This document shows, in pieces, positions 8,560 through 16,775 of a stretch of DNA of 57,280 nucleotides. The DNA lies in the NCBI RefSeq assembly GCF_019747315.1, contig NZ_JAIEQY010000084.1, forward strand, positions 1 to 57,280, read 5' to 3'. Source of the DNA: Roseococcus sp. GTDB taxonomy: Bacteria; Pseudomonadota; Alphaproteobacteria; Acetobacterales; Acetobacteraceae. Position 1 is the stretch's first letter. The number at the start of each line of letters is the position of its first letter. A program made the translations under genes and the position numbers. Below the pieces are notes generated by a model, which saw only the letters and a list, made by a program, of their open reading frames with translations, was not told the DNA's origin and ran no database searches.

Positions 8560-9306
8560 GGCCATTTCGACCAGGCTCGCCTGGATGGTGCCCCACCACC
8601 GGCTGGCGATTTCGATCTGCACCGGAATGGCCGGCGCGCCGGGCTGGGCCACCCCGAAGAGGAGGGTGCTGCGGGTGGGCCGCATGGCATCCTCGATCGG
8701 CCGGTCCAGCGCCACGCCGGCGATGGGCCGGATTTCCACATTGCAGCGCAGCAGTCCACGATCCGCCACCTGGACGACCGGGTGGGTGGTCACCTCGAAA
8801 TGCACGACGCGTCGGCCGTCGAAGGTGCGGATCTGGCTTTCGCAGCGCGCCGTGTCCCGCACCTTGGCGGTGAGCAGCACCAGCGCCGAAAGCGGGTCTA
8901 TGTTGCCGCGGCGCGCGTCATCAGGGACCGGCGTACGCTCCATATCCTGCAACGGTTCCAGCGTGGTGACGCGGGACGCGCCGTCCGGCGCATAGTCGAG
9001 CACGGTACGCCGGTTGATGCCGCGCCACTGGCCCTCGCTCTGGTAGCGCCGCGGCAGGGGGGCGCCCGCGCGCAGGACACCCTCGCTGCGGGCCTCGCTC
9101 TGCGAACGCATCAGCCAGGAGGCCAGGCCACGGGATCGGCTGCGTGTTTCGATGTCATAGGGCGCCCCATTGGGGCCCAGGCTGAAGCGAACCTCGGCAT
9201 CGGCGACGGTGACGCCGGCGGCGGTCACCACATAGGTCGCGCGCCAGCGCTCGGCCGAAGCGGGGGCCGCGAGGAGCAACAGGGCCAGGGTGGCACGTGC
9301 GAACAT
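8548..9306 (-). CDS. DUF3108 domain-containing periplasmic protein
   Basis: This 252-residue protein begins with a clear signal peptide (ARATLALLLLAAPASA) and continues with a beta-rich domain matching DUF3108, a proteobacterial exported family of unknown function. ATG 9306 was chosen because it places the signal peptide at the N-terminus; a longer frame adds 22 residues ahead of it. No catalytic motif is visible. A tRNA-Val gene lies 84 bases upstream on the opposite strand. The gene is single and convergent with the phosphatase. Confidence 0.75.
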   Translation of the reverse strand: MFARATLALLLLAAPASAERWRATYVVTAAGVTVADAEVRFSLGPNGAPYDIETRSRSRGLASWLMRSQSEARSEGVLRAGAPLPRRYQSEGQWRGINRRTVLDYAPDGASRVTTLEPLQDMERTPVPDDARRGNIDPLSALVLLTAKVRDTARCESQIRTFDGRRVVHFEVTTHPVVQVADRGLLRCNVEIRPIAGVALDRPIEDAMRPTRSTLLFGVAQPGAPAIPVQIEIASRWWGTIQASLVEMASAD

Positions 9307-9389
9307 CCTTGGGAGATGGGACCGATGGGCACCCGGCGCAAGCGTCTTGACAGGCGGGCCGTCCCGCCGCAAAGGACAGCCCGTCGGAT

Positions 9390-9464
9390 GGGCGCGTAGC
9401 TCAGCGGTAGAGCACTGCCTTCACACGGCAGGGGCCACAGGTTCAATCCCTGTCGCGCCCACCA
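9390..9464 (+). tRNA. tRNA-Val (anticodon CAC)
   Basis: A full cloverleaf can be folded. The acceptor stem pairs GGGCGCG (9390-9396) with CGCGCCC (9454-9460). The anticodon arm is CTGCC, TTCACAC, GGCAG, giving anticodon CAC. The T arm contains GGTTCAATCCC. The 3' CCA is encoded (9462-9464). The gene reads GUG valine codons. Confidence 0.95.
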
Positions 9465-9511
9465 TTCGATCCTTCCCTTCGATTAGGCGCTACGCGGCCA
9501 GTGCCGCTTCC

Positions 9512-10204
9512 TCAGGCTCCGCCACCCGAGGGCCGGCGCCGGGGAGAAGGACCATCCGGCATCTCCATGTAGTTCGAGGCGGCAGCGGCGCGGGCGAGCA
9601 AGGCGCGCAGTGCAGGGTTCTTGGCGGCATCGCCGTCCGTCAGCGCATCCATCGGGCAGAAGAACTCATGCGCATGCGCCGTCTGCGTCGCCATGAAGCC
9701 CCGGAAATGCGAGGGTTTCAGCGCAAACAGCACGCGTGCATCCCGCACCGGCAGGACCAGATCCTCGCGCGGTTCCCGCTTGAGCATGCGGATCAGCCGC
9801 CAGCGCGGGATATTGTTGCCGGGCATGCCGGGCTGCAACAGCCAGTCCACCGGGCAGACCGCCAGCAGGGAGCCGGTACTGGGCGCGAAGCGGGACCGCT
9901 TGTCGAGCAGATTCTGATAGCTGCCACAGGCCTCGATACAGAGGATGTCCACATAGGGCTCCTCCGTCCGCGTGCTGAAATGGAGATAGAGGCCGTCCGG
10001 CAGGGTCTTCAGCCGGTCGGCGCCGGGGAATTTGAGATAGGGCTGGGTGACCTTCCTCTCGAGATCGGGCCGCCCCCGCAGCCAGGTGCCAGGTTGCTTG
10101 AAGGACGGCTCCAGGCCTGGCGGACGCTGCGGCCATTGGCCAAGACTTTTGCGGACCTTCTGGTCCAGCGATTCCGCTTGCATGCGTTTGGCCTCCGCAA
10201 TCAT
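9512..10204 (-). CDS. hypothetical protein next to tRNA-Val
   Basis: This 230-residue protein is not recognised. It has no signal peptide or membrane helix. The N-terminus is lysine- and glutamine-rich (AEAKRMQAESLDQKVRKSL). The middle is compact with several tryptophans, and it ends in a low-complexity tail rich in Pro, Arg and Gly. The ATG at 10204 is preferred to an upstream alternative because upstream bases become AT-rich and non-coding in character. It sits between a tRNA and an AT-rich spacer, a common site for horizontally acquired genes, so recent acquisition is possible. No function is proposed. Confidence 0.6.
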   Translation of the reverse strand: MIAEAKRMQAESLDQKVRKSLGQWPQRPPGLEPSFKQPGTWLRGRPDLERKVTQPYLKFPGADRLKTLPDGLYLHFSTRTEEPYVDILCIEACGSYQNLLDKRSRFAPSTGSLLAVCPVDWLLQPGMPGNNIPRWRLIRMLKREPREDLVLPVRDARVLFALKPSHFRGFMATQTAHAHEFFCPMDALTDGDAAKNPALRALLARAAAASNYMEMPDGPSPRRRPSGGGA

Positions 10205-10451
10205 GGGCGAGCCCCCTGGGAAAAAACACAACCTATGAGTGAATAATGCTACTTCCGCGCATCCTTGCAAGCGGAATTAGGTTTTTTCTCCGCATTTCTT
10301 AATTTAATTTGATTTTCCTTGCATGTAGAATGAGGCGATCGATGCAGAATTTGCATAAAATCAGGAGCTTCCCGGCCGATCTTACTGCGTCTCGGAGGCT
10401 AAATTGAAGGCAAATCTAAATCATGCATGGCGCTGGATTGCGACACCTGGC
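10205..10451. other. AT-rich spacer without a recognised gene
   Basis: These 247 bases lie between the 5' end of the unknown gene and the 3' end of the TetR gene. The stretch 10230-10430 is strikingly AT-rich (TTTTTTC, TTAATTTAATTTG, GCATAAAATC) in an otherwise very GC-rich window. It probably contains the promoter of the unknown gene. No tRNA-like fold, terminator or convincing open frame was found. Confidence 0.5.
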
Positions 10452-11135
10452 CTAGGTATTTGCTCCGCCTTGCGCGTCTTCCCCGGTCGCGCCCGGATGC
10501 AGCAGATACGCAACCACCATGTCCCCCAGCATCGCCTCATAACGGGCCAGGCGATCAGGCGCGAAAAGGTCGCCGGCGAAGGCGGCTGAGAGCGTCCAGC
10601 GATTGGCGCAGTAGAAATATCCAAGCCCCGACAGCGCCACATAGAGCGCCGTGGCATCCACGCCGGTTCGAAACAGGCCTTGCGCATGGCCTTCCCGCAG
10701 AAGCCCCTCCATCGCGTGGAAGAGCGGGTTGTAGAGCCTGGGAATGCCTTCCGCGGCACGCAAATGCCGGGCGCGGTGCAAATTCTCCTCATTCATCAGC
10801 GCCACGATCTCGGGATGCGCGCGGAACAGGCGAAACGTGTCCTGCGCCAGGCGGCGCATGCCCTCGACCGGGCCCAGGGCCTCCAGCCCCGCCGCATCCT
10901 GCCCGGCGCGCAGCAGGCCATAGACATGCTCCAGCGCGGCGACCCACAGGCCTTCCTTCGACCCGAAGTGATGGAAGACCAGCCCCTTTGCGACCTCGGC
11001 GCCCTGGGCCACCGCCTCCATCCGCGCGCCGGCCAGGCCCTTTTCCGTGAATTCCTGCACGGCCGCGGCGAGGATCGCGGCCTTGGCGGCTTCCGCATCG
11101 CGTGTGCCGCGGATTCGTCGTTGACGCTGGGGCAT
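10452..11135 (-). CDS. TetR/AcrR family transcriptional regulator
   Basis: This 227-residue TetR-type repressor has its helix-turn-helix in residues 20-65 (AAVQEFTEKGLAGARMEAV, then AKGLVFHHFGSKEGLW). The C-terminal ligand and dimer domain ends with YFYCANRWTLSAAF and DMVVAYLL, a pattern common in RutR-like and catabolic TetR proteins. ATG 11135 gives a normal basic N-terminus (PQRQRRIRGTRD). The gene is divergent from hyuA, with a perfect 6-bp dyad between them at 11159-11174. It therefore most likely represses the hydantoinase operon and possibly itself, with a hydantoin, pyrimidine or their breakdown product as inducer (inference). Confidence 0.88.
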   Translation of the reverse strand: MPQRQRRIRGTRDAEAAKAAILAAAVQEFTEKGLAGARMEAVAQGAEVAKGLVFHHFGSKEGLWVAALEHVYGLLRAGQDAAGLEALGPVEGMRRLAQDTFRLFRAHPEIVALMNEENLHRARHLRAAEGIPRLYNPLFHAMEGLLREGHAQGLFRTGVDATALYVALSGLGYFYCANRWTLSAAFAGDLFAPDRLARYEAMLGDMVVAYLLHPGATGEDAQGGANT

Positions 11136-11158
11136 GATGCGCGCGATGATCCCGACTA

Positions 11159-11174
11159 TTGACCGAATGGTCAA
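11159..11174. promoter_or_regulatory. RutR-like operator TTGACCGAATGGTCAA
   Basis: A perfect 6-bp inverted repeat, TTGACC and GGTCAA, with a 4-bp spacer. It lies 23 bases before the regulator start and 19 bases before the hyuA start. It matches 13 of the 14 fixed positions of the E. coli RutR consensus TTGACCAnnTGGTCAA. Position and symmetry make it the probable binding site of the divergent TetR protein. Confidence 0.75.
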
Positions 11175-11193
11175 CTGATTTTGGGGGCTTGGG

Positions 11194-13314
11194 ATGCAGG
11201 CGCGAACAGGCGTGGCGCGAACAGGCGCGGCGCGAATTGGCGTGGATGTCGGCGGCACCTTCACCGATGTCGTGCTGGCGCTGCCCGGCGGCCGCCTCGT
11301 CGTGAACAAGACCACCACCACGCCGGCCGATCCGGGCGAGGCCGTGGCCGCGGGCATCGCCGCCGTCATCGCCGAGGCGGGGCTGCCCCCTTCCGCGATC
11401 GCCGAGGTGGTGCACGGCACCACTGTCGCTTCCAATACCATCCTGCAGAAGGCGGGCGCCCGCACCGGCCTGATCACCACGCAGGGTTTCCGCGATGTGC
11501 TGGAAATCGGCCGCATCCGCACGCCGGGCATGTTCGACATGGCCTGGCGCAAGCCAGAGCCTTTGGTCCCGCGCCGCTGGCGCCGCGAGGCGATGGAGCG
11601 CATCGCGGCCGATGGCGGCATCGTGACACTCCTCGATGAGGCCGGCCTGCTGGAGACGGCACGTTTCTTCTTGCAGGAAGGCGTCGAGGCGGTCGCGATC
11701 TGCTTCATCAACTCCTATGTGAATGACGCGCATGAGCGCCGCGCGGCTGCCATCCTGCGCGGGGCAGCCCCCAGCTTGCTCGTCACCGCCTCCTGCGAGG
11801 TGCTGCCCGAGATCAAGGAGTATGAGCGCACCAGCACCGCCGTGGTGAACGCCTATATCCTGCCCGCCATGCGCGGCTACCTCTCGCGCTTGCAGGCGCG
11901 GCTGGCGGCGATCGGCGTCACCGCGCCGGTGCAGGTGATGGCCTCCAATGGCGGGATGATCGGTCTCGATGCGGCGCGGGAGCGACCGGTCTTCGCGGTG
12001 GGTTCCGGCCCGGCGGGAGGCGTGGCGGGTGCGGCGCGGCTGGGGGCCGGCATCGGCGCCGCCGACCTCATCGTCTTCGACATGGGCGGCACCACCGCCA
12101 AGGCCGCGATCATCGAAGCAGGCCAGCCCTCCCTCGTCACCGAATACGAGTTCCGCGACGGCATCAGCACGCCTTCCCGCTTCGTGAAGGGCGCGGGCTA
12201 TATGCTGAAGGTGCCCGCCATTGATATCGCCGAAGTGGGTTCGGGCGGCGGGTCCATCGCGCGGATCGATGCGGGCGGGCTGCTCGTCGTCGGGCCCGAG
12301 AGCGCGGGGGGCGATCCCGGCCCGGCCTGCTACGGGCGCGGCAACGAACAACCGACCGTGACCGACGCGAATATGGTGTTGGGCTACCTCAATCCGCAGG
12401 CGCTGGCGGGCGGTTCGCTGAAGGTGGATGCAGGCCTCTCGCGCGCTGCCATCGCCGCGCGCATCGCGGGGCCGCTCGGCATTGCCGTGGAAGAGGCCGC
12501 GCATGGCATCCGCCAGGTGGCCAATGTGAATATGGCCCGGGCCATCCGCGCGGTCACGGTGGAACGCGGCAAGGACCCGCGCGACCTGGCGCTGATGGCC
12601 TTTGGCGGCGGCGGACCGCTGCATGCCGTGGATGTGGCGCGGCTTCTGGGCATCCGCCGTGTGCTGATCAGCCCGGTGGCCGGCGTCTTCTCGGCGGCCG
12701 GCATGCTGGCGGCCGAAGCGGTGCATGAATTCGTGCATCCCCTGCTGATGCCGCTGGCCGAGGTCGCGCCAGAGCGCATCGCGGCGGCGCAGGAGGCGCT
12801 TGCCACCCAGGGCCGCGCCGCACTCGCCCATGAGGGCTATGCCGCCGATGCCGTGGAACTGCGCTTCGCCGCCGATCTTCGCTATGCCGGCCAATCTTCG
12901 CAGCTCACCGTTTCCATGAAGCAGGTGCCCTTCGAAGCCGGCGATCTGCGCGCCAGCTTCGAGCGCGTCTATGGCGAGACCTTCGGCTACACCGCCACGG
13001 GCGCTGCGGTGGAGCTGGTGAATTTGCGCCTCTCCGCCATCGGCCGTGCGGAGGGCCGGATTGATTTCCCAAGCCTTTCGCTGGATGCCAGCGCGCTGGC
13101 CGGCGCGACGGGTGAGCGGATGGTCAGCTTCGCGCGCGGCGCGCCGCCCATCGCGACCAGGCTGCTGCCGCGCGCGGCGCTGAGCGAAGGCCCGGTGCAG
13201 GGCCCCGCCATCCTGGAGAGCTACGACACCACCATCATCATCCCGCCCGGCTGCGTGGCGGCGGCCATCGGCTCGGGCTGCGTGGCGATCGACATGGGAG
13301 AGGCCGATGCGTGA
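11194..13314 (+). CDS. hyuA: hydantoinase/oxoprolinase family protein, subunit A
   Basis: This 706-residue protein is the A subunit of the ATP-dependent N-methylhydantoinase / 5-oxoprolinase family, which hydrolyses five-membered cyclic amides with ATP. The N-terminal actin-like ATPase fold shows GVDVGGTFTDVV (residues 16-27), HGTTVASN, and later FDMGGTTAK and a long glycine-rich GGGGPLHA block. The first residues form a short repeat (ARTGV, ARTGA, ARIGV) made by three 15-bp DNA units; GTG at 11212 is an alternative start. The stop overlaps hyuB by 8 bases. Context is a TetR-controlled operon with an ABC importer. Substrate could be a hydantoin, oxoproline or a similar ring. Confidence 0.9.
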   Translation: MQARTGVARTGAARIGVDVGGTFTDVVLALPGGRLVVNKTTTTPADPGEAVAAGIAAVIAEAGLPPSAIAEVVHGTTVASNTILQKAGARTGLITTQGFRDVLEIGRIRTPGMFDMAWRKPEPLVPRRWRREAMERIAADGGIVTLLDEAGLLETARFFLQEGVEAVAICFINSYVNDAHERRAAAILRGAAPSLLVTASCEVLPEIKEYERTSTAVVNAYILPAMRGYLSRLQARLAAIGVTAPVQVMASNGGMIGLDAARERPVFAVGSGPAGGVAGAARLGAGIGAADLIVFDMGGTTAKAAIIEAGQPSLVTEYEFRDGISTPSRFVKGAGYMLKVPAIDIAEVGSGGGSIARIDAGGLLVVGPESAGGDPGPACYGRGNEQPTVTDANMVLGYLNPQALAGGSLKVDAGLSRAAIAARIAGPLGIAVEEAAHGIRQVANVNMARAIRAVTVERGKDPRDLALMAFGGGGPLHAVDVARLLGIRRVLISPVAGVFSAAGMLAAEAVHEFVHPLLMPLAEVAPERIAAAQEALATQGRAALAHEGYAADAVELRFAADLRYAGQSSQLTVSMKQVPFEAGDLRASFERVYGETFGYTATGAAVELVNLRLSAIGRAEGRIDFPSLSLDASALAGATGERMVSFARGAPPIATRLLPRAALSEGPVQGPAILESYDTTIIIPPGCVAAAIGSGCVAIDMGEADA
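11200..11244. repeat. three 15-bp tandem units at the hyuA 5' end
   Basis: Units begin at 11200, 11215 and 11230. Each starts GCGCGAA and continues with small changes. They encode ARTGV, ARTGA and ARIGV. The last unit is the native first beta strand of the ATPase fold, so the first two look like in-frame duplications that lengthened the N-terminus. Confidence 0.7.
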
Positions 13315-15019
13315 GGACCCGATCACCTTCGCCGTCGTGAAGAACGCGATGGACGCCATCGTGGATGAGGTGGCCTATACCGTCATCCGCACCGCGCGCT
13401 CCGAGATCGTGAAGGACGTGATGGACTACAGCGCCGCCATCTGCGACGCGAAGGGCGAGATGGTGGCCCAGGCCAAGACCATCGCGCAGCATCTGGGCGC
13501 CATCCCCGAGGCCATGGCGGCGGTGAAGGCGCGCTGGGGGAACGACCTCGCGCCCGGCGACGCGGTGGTGATGAATGACCCCTATTCGGGCGGCATGCAC
13601 CTGCCCGACATCTTCATGTTCTACCCGGTCTTCGTGGAGGGCGAGATCCTCGCCTGGACGGTGGTGATCTGCCACCACACCGACATGGGCGGCCGCGTCC
13701 CCGGCTCCAACGCCGCCGACAGCACGGAGATCTACCAGGAAGGCATCCGTATCCCGCCGCTGAAGCTGTATCGCGCGGGCGAGATGGATGACACGCTTTC
13801 CGCGCTCATCGCGCTGAATGTGCGCGTGCCAGAGATCGTGCTGGGAGACCTCCGCGCGCAATACGCCGCCTGCCAGGTGGGGGCGCGGGAGTTGAACGGG
13901 CTGGTGAAACGCTATGGTGCGGCCGGACTGCGCGGGCATCTGGTGAGCCTGCTGGACTATGCCGAGCGCATGGCGCGGGCCGAGATCGCCACCTGGCCCG
14001 TGGGCACCTATCGCTTCACCGATCACATCGACAGCGATGGTCTTTCGGATGACCCCGTGCCGCTGTCCGTCGCCATCACGGTGGTCGGAGACGGCACGTT
14101 GAAGGTGGATTGGGCGGGCTCCTCGCCGCAGGTGCGCGCGGCCATCAACTCCACGCTGTCCTTCACCAAGTCGAACAGCTTCCTCTCCGTCCGCTGTGCG
14201 CTGCGCGGCGACATTCCGAACAATGCGGGCGTGTTTCGCTGCATCGAGGTGACGGCGCCCGAGGGCAGTGTGCTGAACCCCATCTCGCCCGCGCCCGTCG
14301 CGGCCCGCGCGCTGACGGGCTATCGCGTGATGGACACGATGTTCGGGGCACTCGCGCAGATCGTGCCCGATGTGATTCCCGCCGCCGGCGAGGGCGGCAA
14401 CACCGTGGTCTGCCTGGGCGGCCGCCACCCGGACAACCGGCCCTTCATCATCGTGGACATGATCAGCGGCTGCTGGGGCGGGCGCCCGGACCAGGACGGC
14501 ATCGAGGCCATCACCAACCCCTCGCAGAATCTCTCCAACACGCCGGTCGAGGTGCTGGAACGCCAGCACCCGGTCCGCATCGAGGAATACGCCCTGGTGC
14601 CGGACAGCGGCGGTGCCGGCCGGTTCCGCGGGGGCATGGGCCTCGCCCGCAGCTACCGCCTGCTGGCCGATGAGGCGGTGCTGCAACTCCGCGCCGATCG
14701 CCTGCGCTTCGCGCCCTACGGGCTGAATGGTGGCGAGCCGGGCGGTGTCGCAGGCAATTGGCTGGGTGAGGGCAATGCGCGCGAGGCCATCCCCGGCAAG
14801 GTGACGATGCGCATGCGCCGCGGCCAATTGCTGACGCATCACCAAGCCGGCGGTGGCGGGCATGGCGATCCGCTCTCGCGCGATCCAGCCGCCGTGATGC
14901 AGGATGTCTGGAACGGCAAGGTGACGCCGGCCATGGCGCGCGCCCGCTATGGCGTGGCCACCGAGAATGACGACTGGAACCCCATTGAGACCGCGCGACT
15001 GCGCAGCCAGAAAGGATGA
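13307..15019 (+). CDS. hyuB: hydantoinase B/oxoprolinase family protein
   Basis: This 570-residue protein is the B subunit partner of HyuA; together they form the ATP-dependent cyclic-amide hydrolase. Recognisable family blocks are the start (DPITFAVVKNAMDAIVDE), NDPYSGGMHLPD, HHTDMGGRVPGS and the C-terminal GGGGHGDPL. Length is typical. The ATG at 13307 overlaps the end of hyuA by 8 bases, and its stop overlaps the next start as ATGA, so hyuA, hyuB and the binding protein should be made together. Confidence 0.9.
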   Translation: MREDPITFAVVKNAMDAIVDEVAYTVIRTARSEIVKDVMDYSAAICDAKGEMVAQAKTIAQHLGAIPEAMAAVKARWGNDLAPGDAVVMNDPYSGGMHLPDIFMFYPVFVEGEILAWTVVICHHTDMGGRVPGSNAADSTEIYQEGIRIPPLKLYRAGEMDDTLSALIALNVRVPEIVLGDLRAQYAACQVGARELNGLVKRYGAAGLRGHLVSLLDYAERMARAEIATWPVGTYRFTDHIDSDGLSDDPVPLSVAITVVGDGTLKVDWAGSSPQVRAAINSTLSFTKSNSFLSVRCALRGDIPNNAGVFRCIEVTAPEGSVLNPISPAPVAARALTGYRVMDTMFGALAQIVPDVIPAAGEGGNTVVCLGGRHPDNRPFIIVDMISGCWGGRPDQDGIEAITNPSQNLSNTPVEVLERQHPVRIEEYALVPDSGGAGRFRGGMGLARSYRLLADEAVLQLRADRLRFAPYGLNGGEPGGVAGNWLGEGNAREAIPGKVTMRMRRGQLLTHHQAGGGGHGDPLSRDPAAVMQDVWNGKVTPAMARARYGVATENDDWNPIETARLRSQKG

Positions 15020-15999
15020 CCGACATGCTCCGTCTCTCACGCCGCGCGGGATTGCTCGCGGCCCTCGCCACGCCCTCCATCGCCCGCGCCCAGGCCGAGC
15101 GTCTGACCGTGCGCCTCGATTTCTCGCCCTGGGGCGTGCATGCGGCGATGCATCTCGCCGAGACGCGCGGCTGGTTCCGCGAGGCTGGCCTGACGGTGGA
15201 TGTGCAGGATGGGCGCGGAAGTGGGAACACGCTGCAACTGGTCAATGCCGGCCAGGCGGATGTGGGGCAGATCCAGGTCGGCCTCATCGCCCAGGCGCGC
15301 GAGCAGGGGGCCACGGTGCGCTCCTTCGCCGGGTTTGGGCGCCGCACCGACCTCGCCGTGCTGGTGGAGCGCGACAGCCCGATCCAGCGCGTGCAGGATT
15401 TCCGCGGCCGCAGCCTGGTGGTCTTTGCCGCCAGCCCCTGGGCGCCCTTCATTGACGCCTTCCTGCGCGCCGGCGGGCTGGACCGCACCAGCGTGAACGT
15501 CATGTTCGTGGACCCCTCGGCGCTTTGGGGCACCTACACGGCGCGGCGCGCGGATGGGCTGATGTCCACCACGCCCTCCGCCATTCCGGTGGCCGAGCGG
15601 CCGCGCCCGAGCCGCTCCATCCTGGCGGAGAGCGCCGGCATCAGCTTCCCGAGCTATGGGCTGGTGGCGACCGAGGCGACGATCCGCACGCGCGGCCCGG
15701 CGCTGAAGCGCCTGGTGGAAACGCAGCAGCGCGCCTGGGCGCATTTGAAGACCAATCTGGAGGATGGCGTGCAGGCGATGATCCGCCAGCGCCCCGATGC
15801 GCGGCTGGATCCCGTGGTGACGCGCGAGCAGATCCGCCTGACCATCGAATTCTTCGACACCCCCGCCACGGCCGGCCGCCCCATTGGCTGGCAGGCCGAG
15901 GCGGATTGGACGGCCGCGCTGCGCTCGCTGGAGGCAGCGGGCGCCATTCGCGCGGGCTGGCAGGTGGGCAACTACTTCACCAATGACCTGATCGGTTGA
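15016..15999 (+). CDS. NMT1-like ABC transporter substrate-binding protein (hyu operon)
   Basis: This 327-residue periplasmic binding protein has a leader with an arginine pair (LSRRAGLLAALATPSIARA) and an NMT1-type core (LDFSPWGVHAAMHLAETRG). The family binds sulfonates, pyrimidine precursors and other small molecules. Its place directly after hyuB and before an ATPase and permease argues that it delivers the HyuAB substrate, such as a hydantoin. ATG 15016 overlaps the hyuB stop; the gene's own stop is shared with the next start (TGATG). Confidence 0.87.
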   Translation: MTDMLRLSRRAGLLAALATPSIARAQAERLTVRLDFSPWGVHAAMHLAETRGWFREAGLTVDVQDGRGSGNTLQLVNAGQADVGQIQVGLIAQAREQGATVRSFAGFGRRTDLAVLVERDSPIQRVQDFRGRSLVVFAASPWAPFIDAFLRAGGLDRTSVNVMFVDPSALWGTYTARRADGLMSTTPSAIPVAERPRPSRSILAESAGISFPSYGLVATEATIRTRGPALKRLVETQQRAWAHLKTNLEDGVQAMIRQRPDARLDPVVTREQIRLTIEFFDTPATAGRPIGWQAEADWTAALRSLEAAGAIRAGWQVGNYFTNDLIG

Positions 16000-16772
16000 T
16001 GGGTCTCTGCATCGAGGTCACGGGCGGGGGCAAGACCTACGCCTCCGCGCGCGGCCCGGTGACGGCGCTGCAAGGCGTTTCGCTCGAAGTGCGGCAGGGT
16101 GAGTTTCTCGCGCTGCTCGGCCCCTCCGGCTGCGGCAAGTCCACGCTGCTGCGGGCGATCGCGGGGCTCGATCCGCTCACGGAAGGCCGCATCACCTGCC
16201 GGGGTGCGGAGGTGCGGGAGCCGCCCGAGCGCATCGGCATGGTGTTCCAGCGCGATGTGCTGCTGGACTGGCGGACCATCCAGGACAACGTGTTGCTCGC
16301 CGCCGAATTCCAGGGCCTGCCGCGGCGCGCGCATGAAGCGCGGGCCAGCGCGCTGCTGGAGCGCTTCGGCCTCGGCAACTTCGCCGACCGCCACCCCTGG
16401 GAGCTTTCCGGCGGCATGCGCCAGCGCGCGGCCATCTGCCGCGCCCTGCTCTGCGAGCCGGAAATCCTGCTGATGGACGAGCCCTTCGGCGCGCTGGACG
16501 CGATGACGCGGGATGACCTGAACCTCGAACTCTCGCGCATCCAGCAGGATGGCGAACGCACGGTCGTCTTCGTCACCCATTCCATCGCCGAGGCCGTCTA
16601 TCTCAGTGACCGCGTGGCGGTGATGTCCACCGGGCCCGGCCGCGTGGTGGAGGTCTTCGACATCGCCCTCCCGCGCCCGCGCCCGCTTTCCATCCGCGAG
16701 ACGCCGGAATTCGCACGGCATGTGGCGGAGATTCGCGGGCTCTTCTCCCGCCTTGGCATCGTGAAGGAGTAG
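15999..16772 (+). CDS. ABC transporter ATP-binding protein (hyu operon)
   Basis: This 257-residue SsuB/TauB-type ATPase has Walker A GPSGCGKST, a Q-loop (VFQRDVLLDW), signature LSGGMRQR, Walker B ILLMDEPFGALD and H-loop VTHS. The start is taken as ATG 15999, which shares one base with the preceding stop; a TTG immediately upstream would add one residue. It energises the importer whose binding protein and permease flank it and probably powers uptake of the HyuAB substrate. Confidence 0.9.
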   Translation: MGLCIEVTGGGKTYASARGPVTALQGVSLEVRQGEFLALLGPSGCGKSTLLRAIAGLDPLTEGRITCRGAEVREPPERIGMVFQRDVLLDWRTIQDNVLLAAEFQGLPRRAHEARASALLERFGLGNFADRHPWELSGGMRQRAAICRALLCEPEILLMDEPFGALDAMTRDDLNLELSRIQQDGERTVVFVTHSIAEAVYLSDRVAVMSTGPGRVVEVFDIALPRPRPLSIRETPEFARHVAEIRGLFSRLGIVKE

Positions 16773-16775
16773 GGC

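Noticed and set aside
10404..10589. 61-codon open frame running into the TetR gene 3' end
   Set aside because: Most of it lies antisense to the TetR gene, and composition is not coding-like.
10789..13359. Very long open frame on the minus strand opposite hyuA (over 850 codons)
   Set aside because: It is arginine-, glycine- and histidine-rich with no family features, a typical antisense shadow of a GC-rich gene. The plus-strand hyuA frame is clearly the real one.
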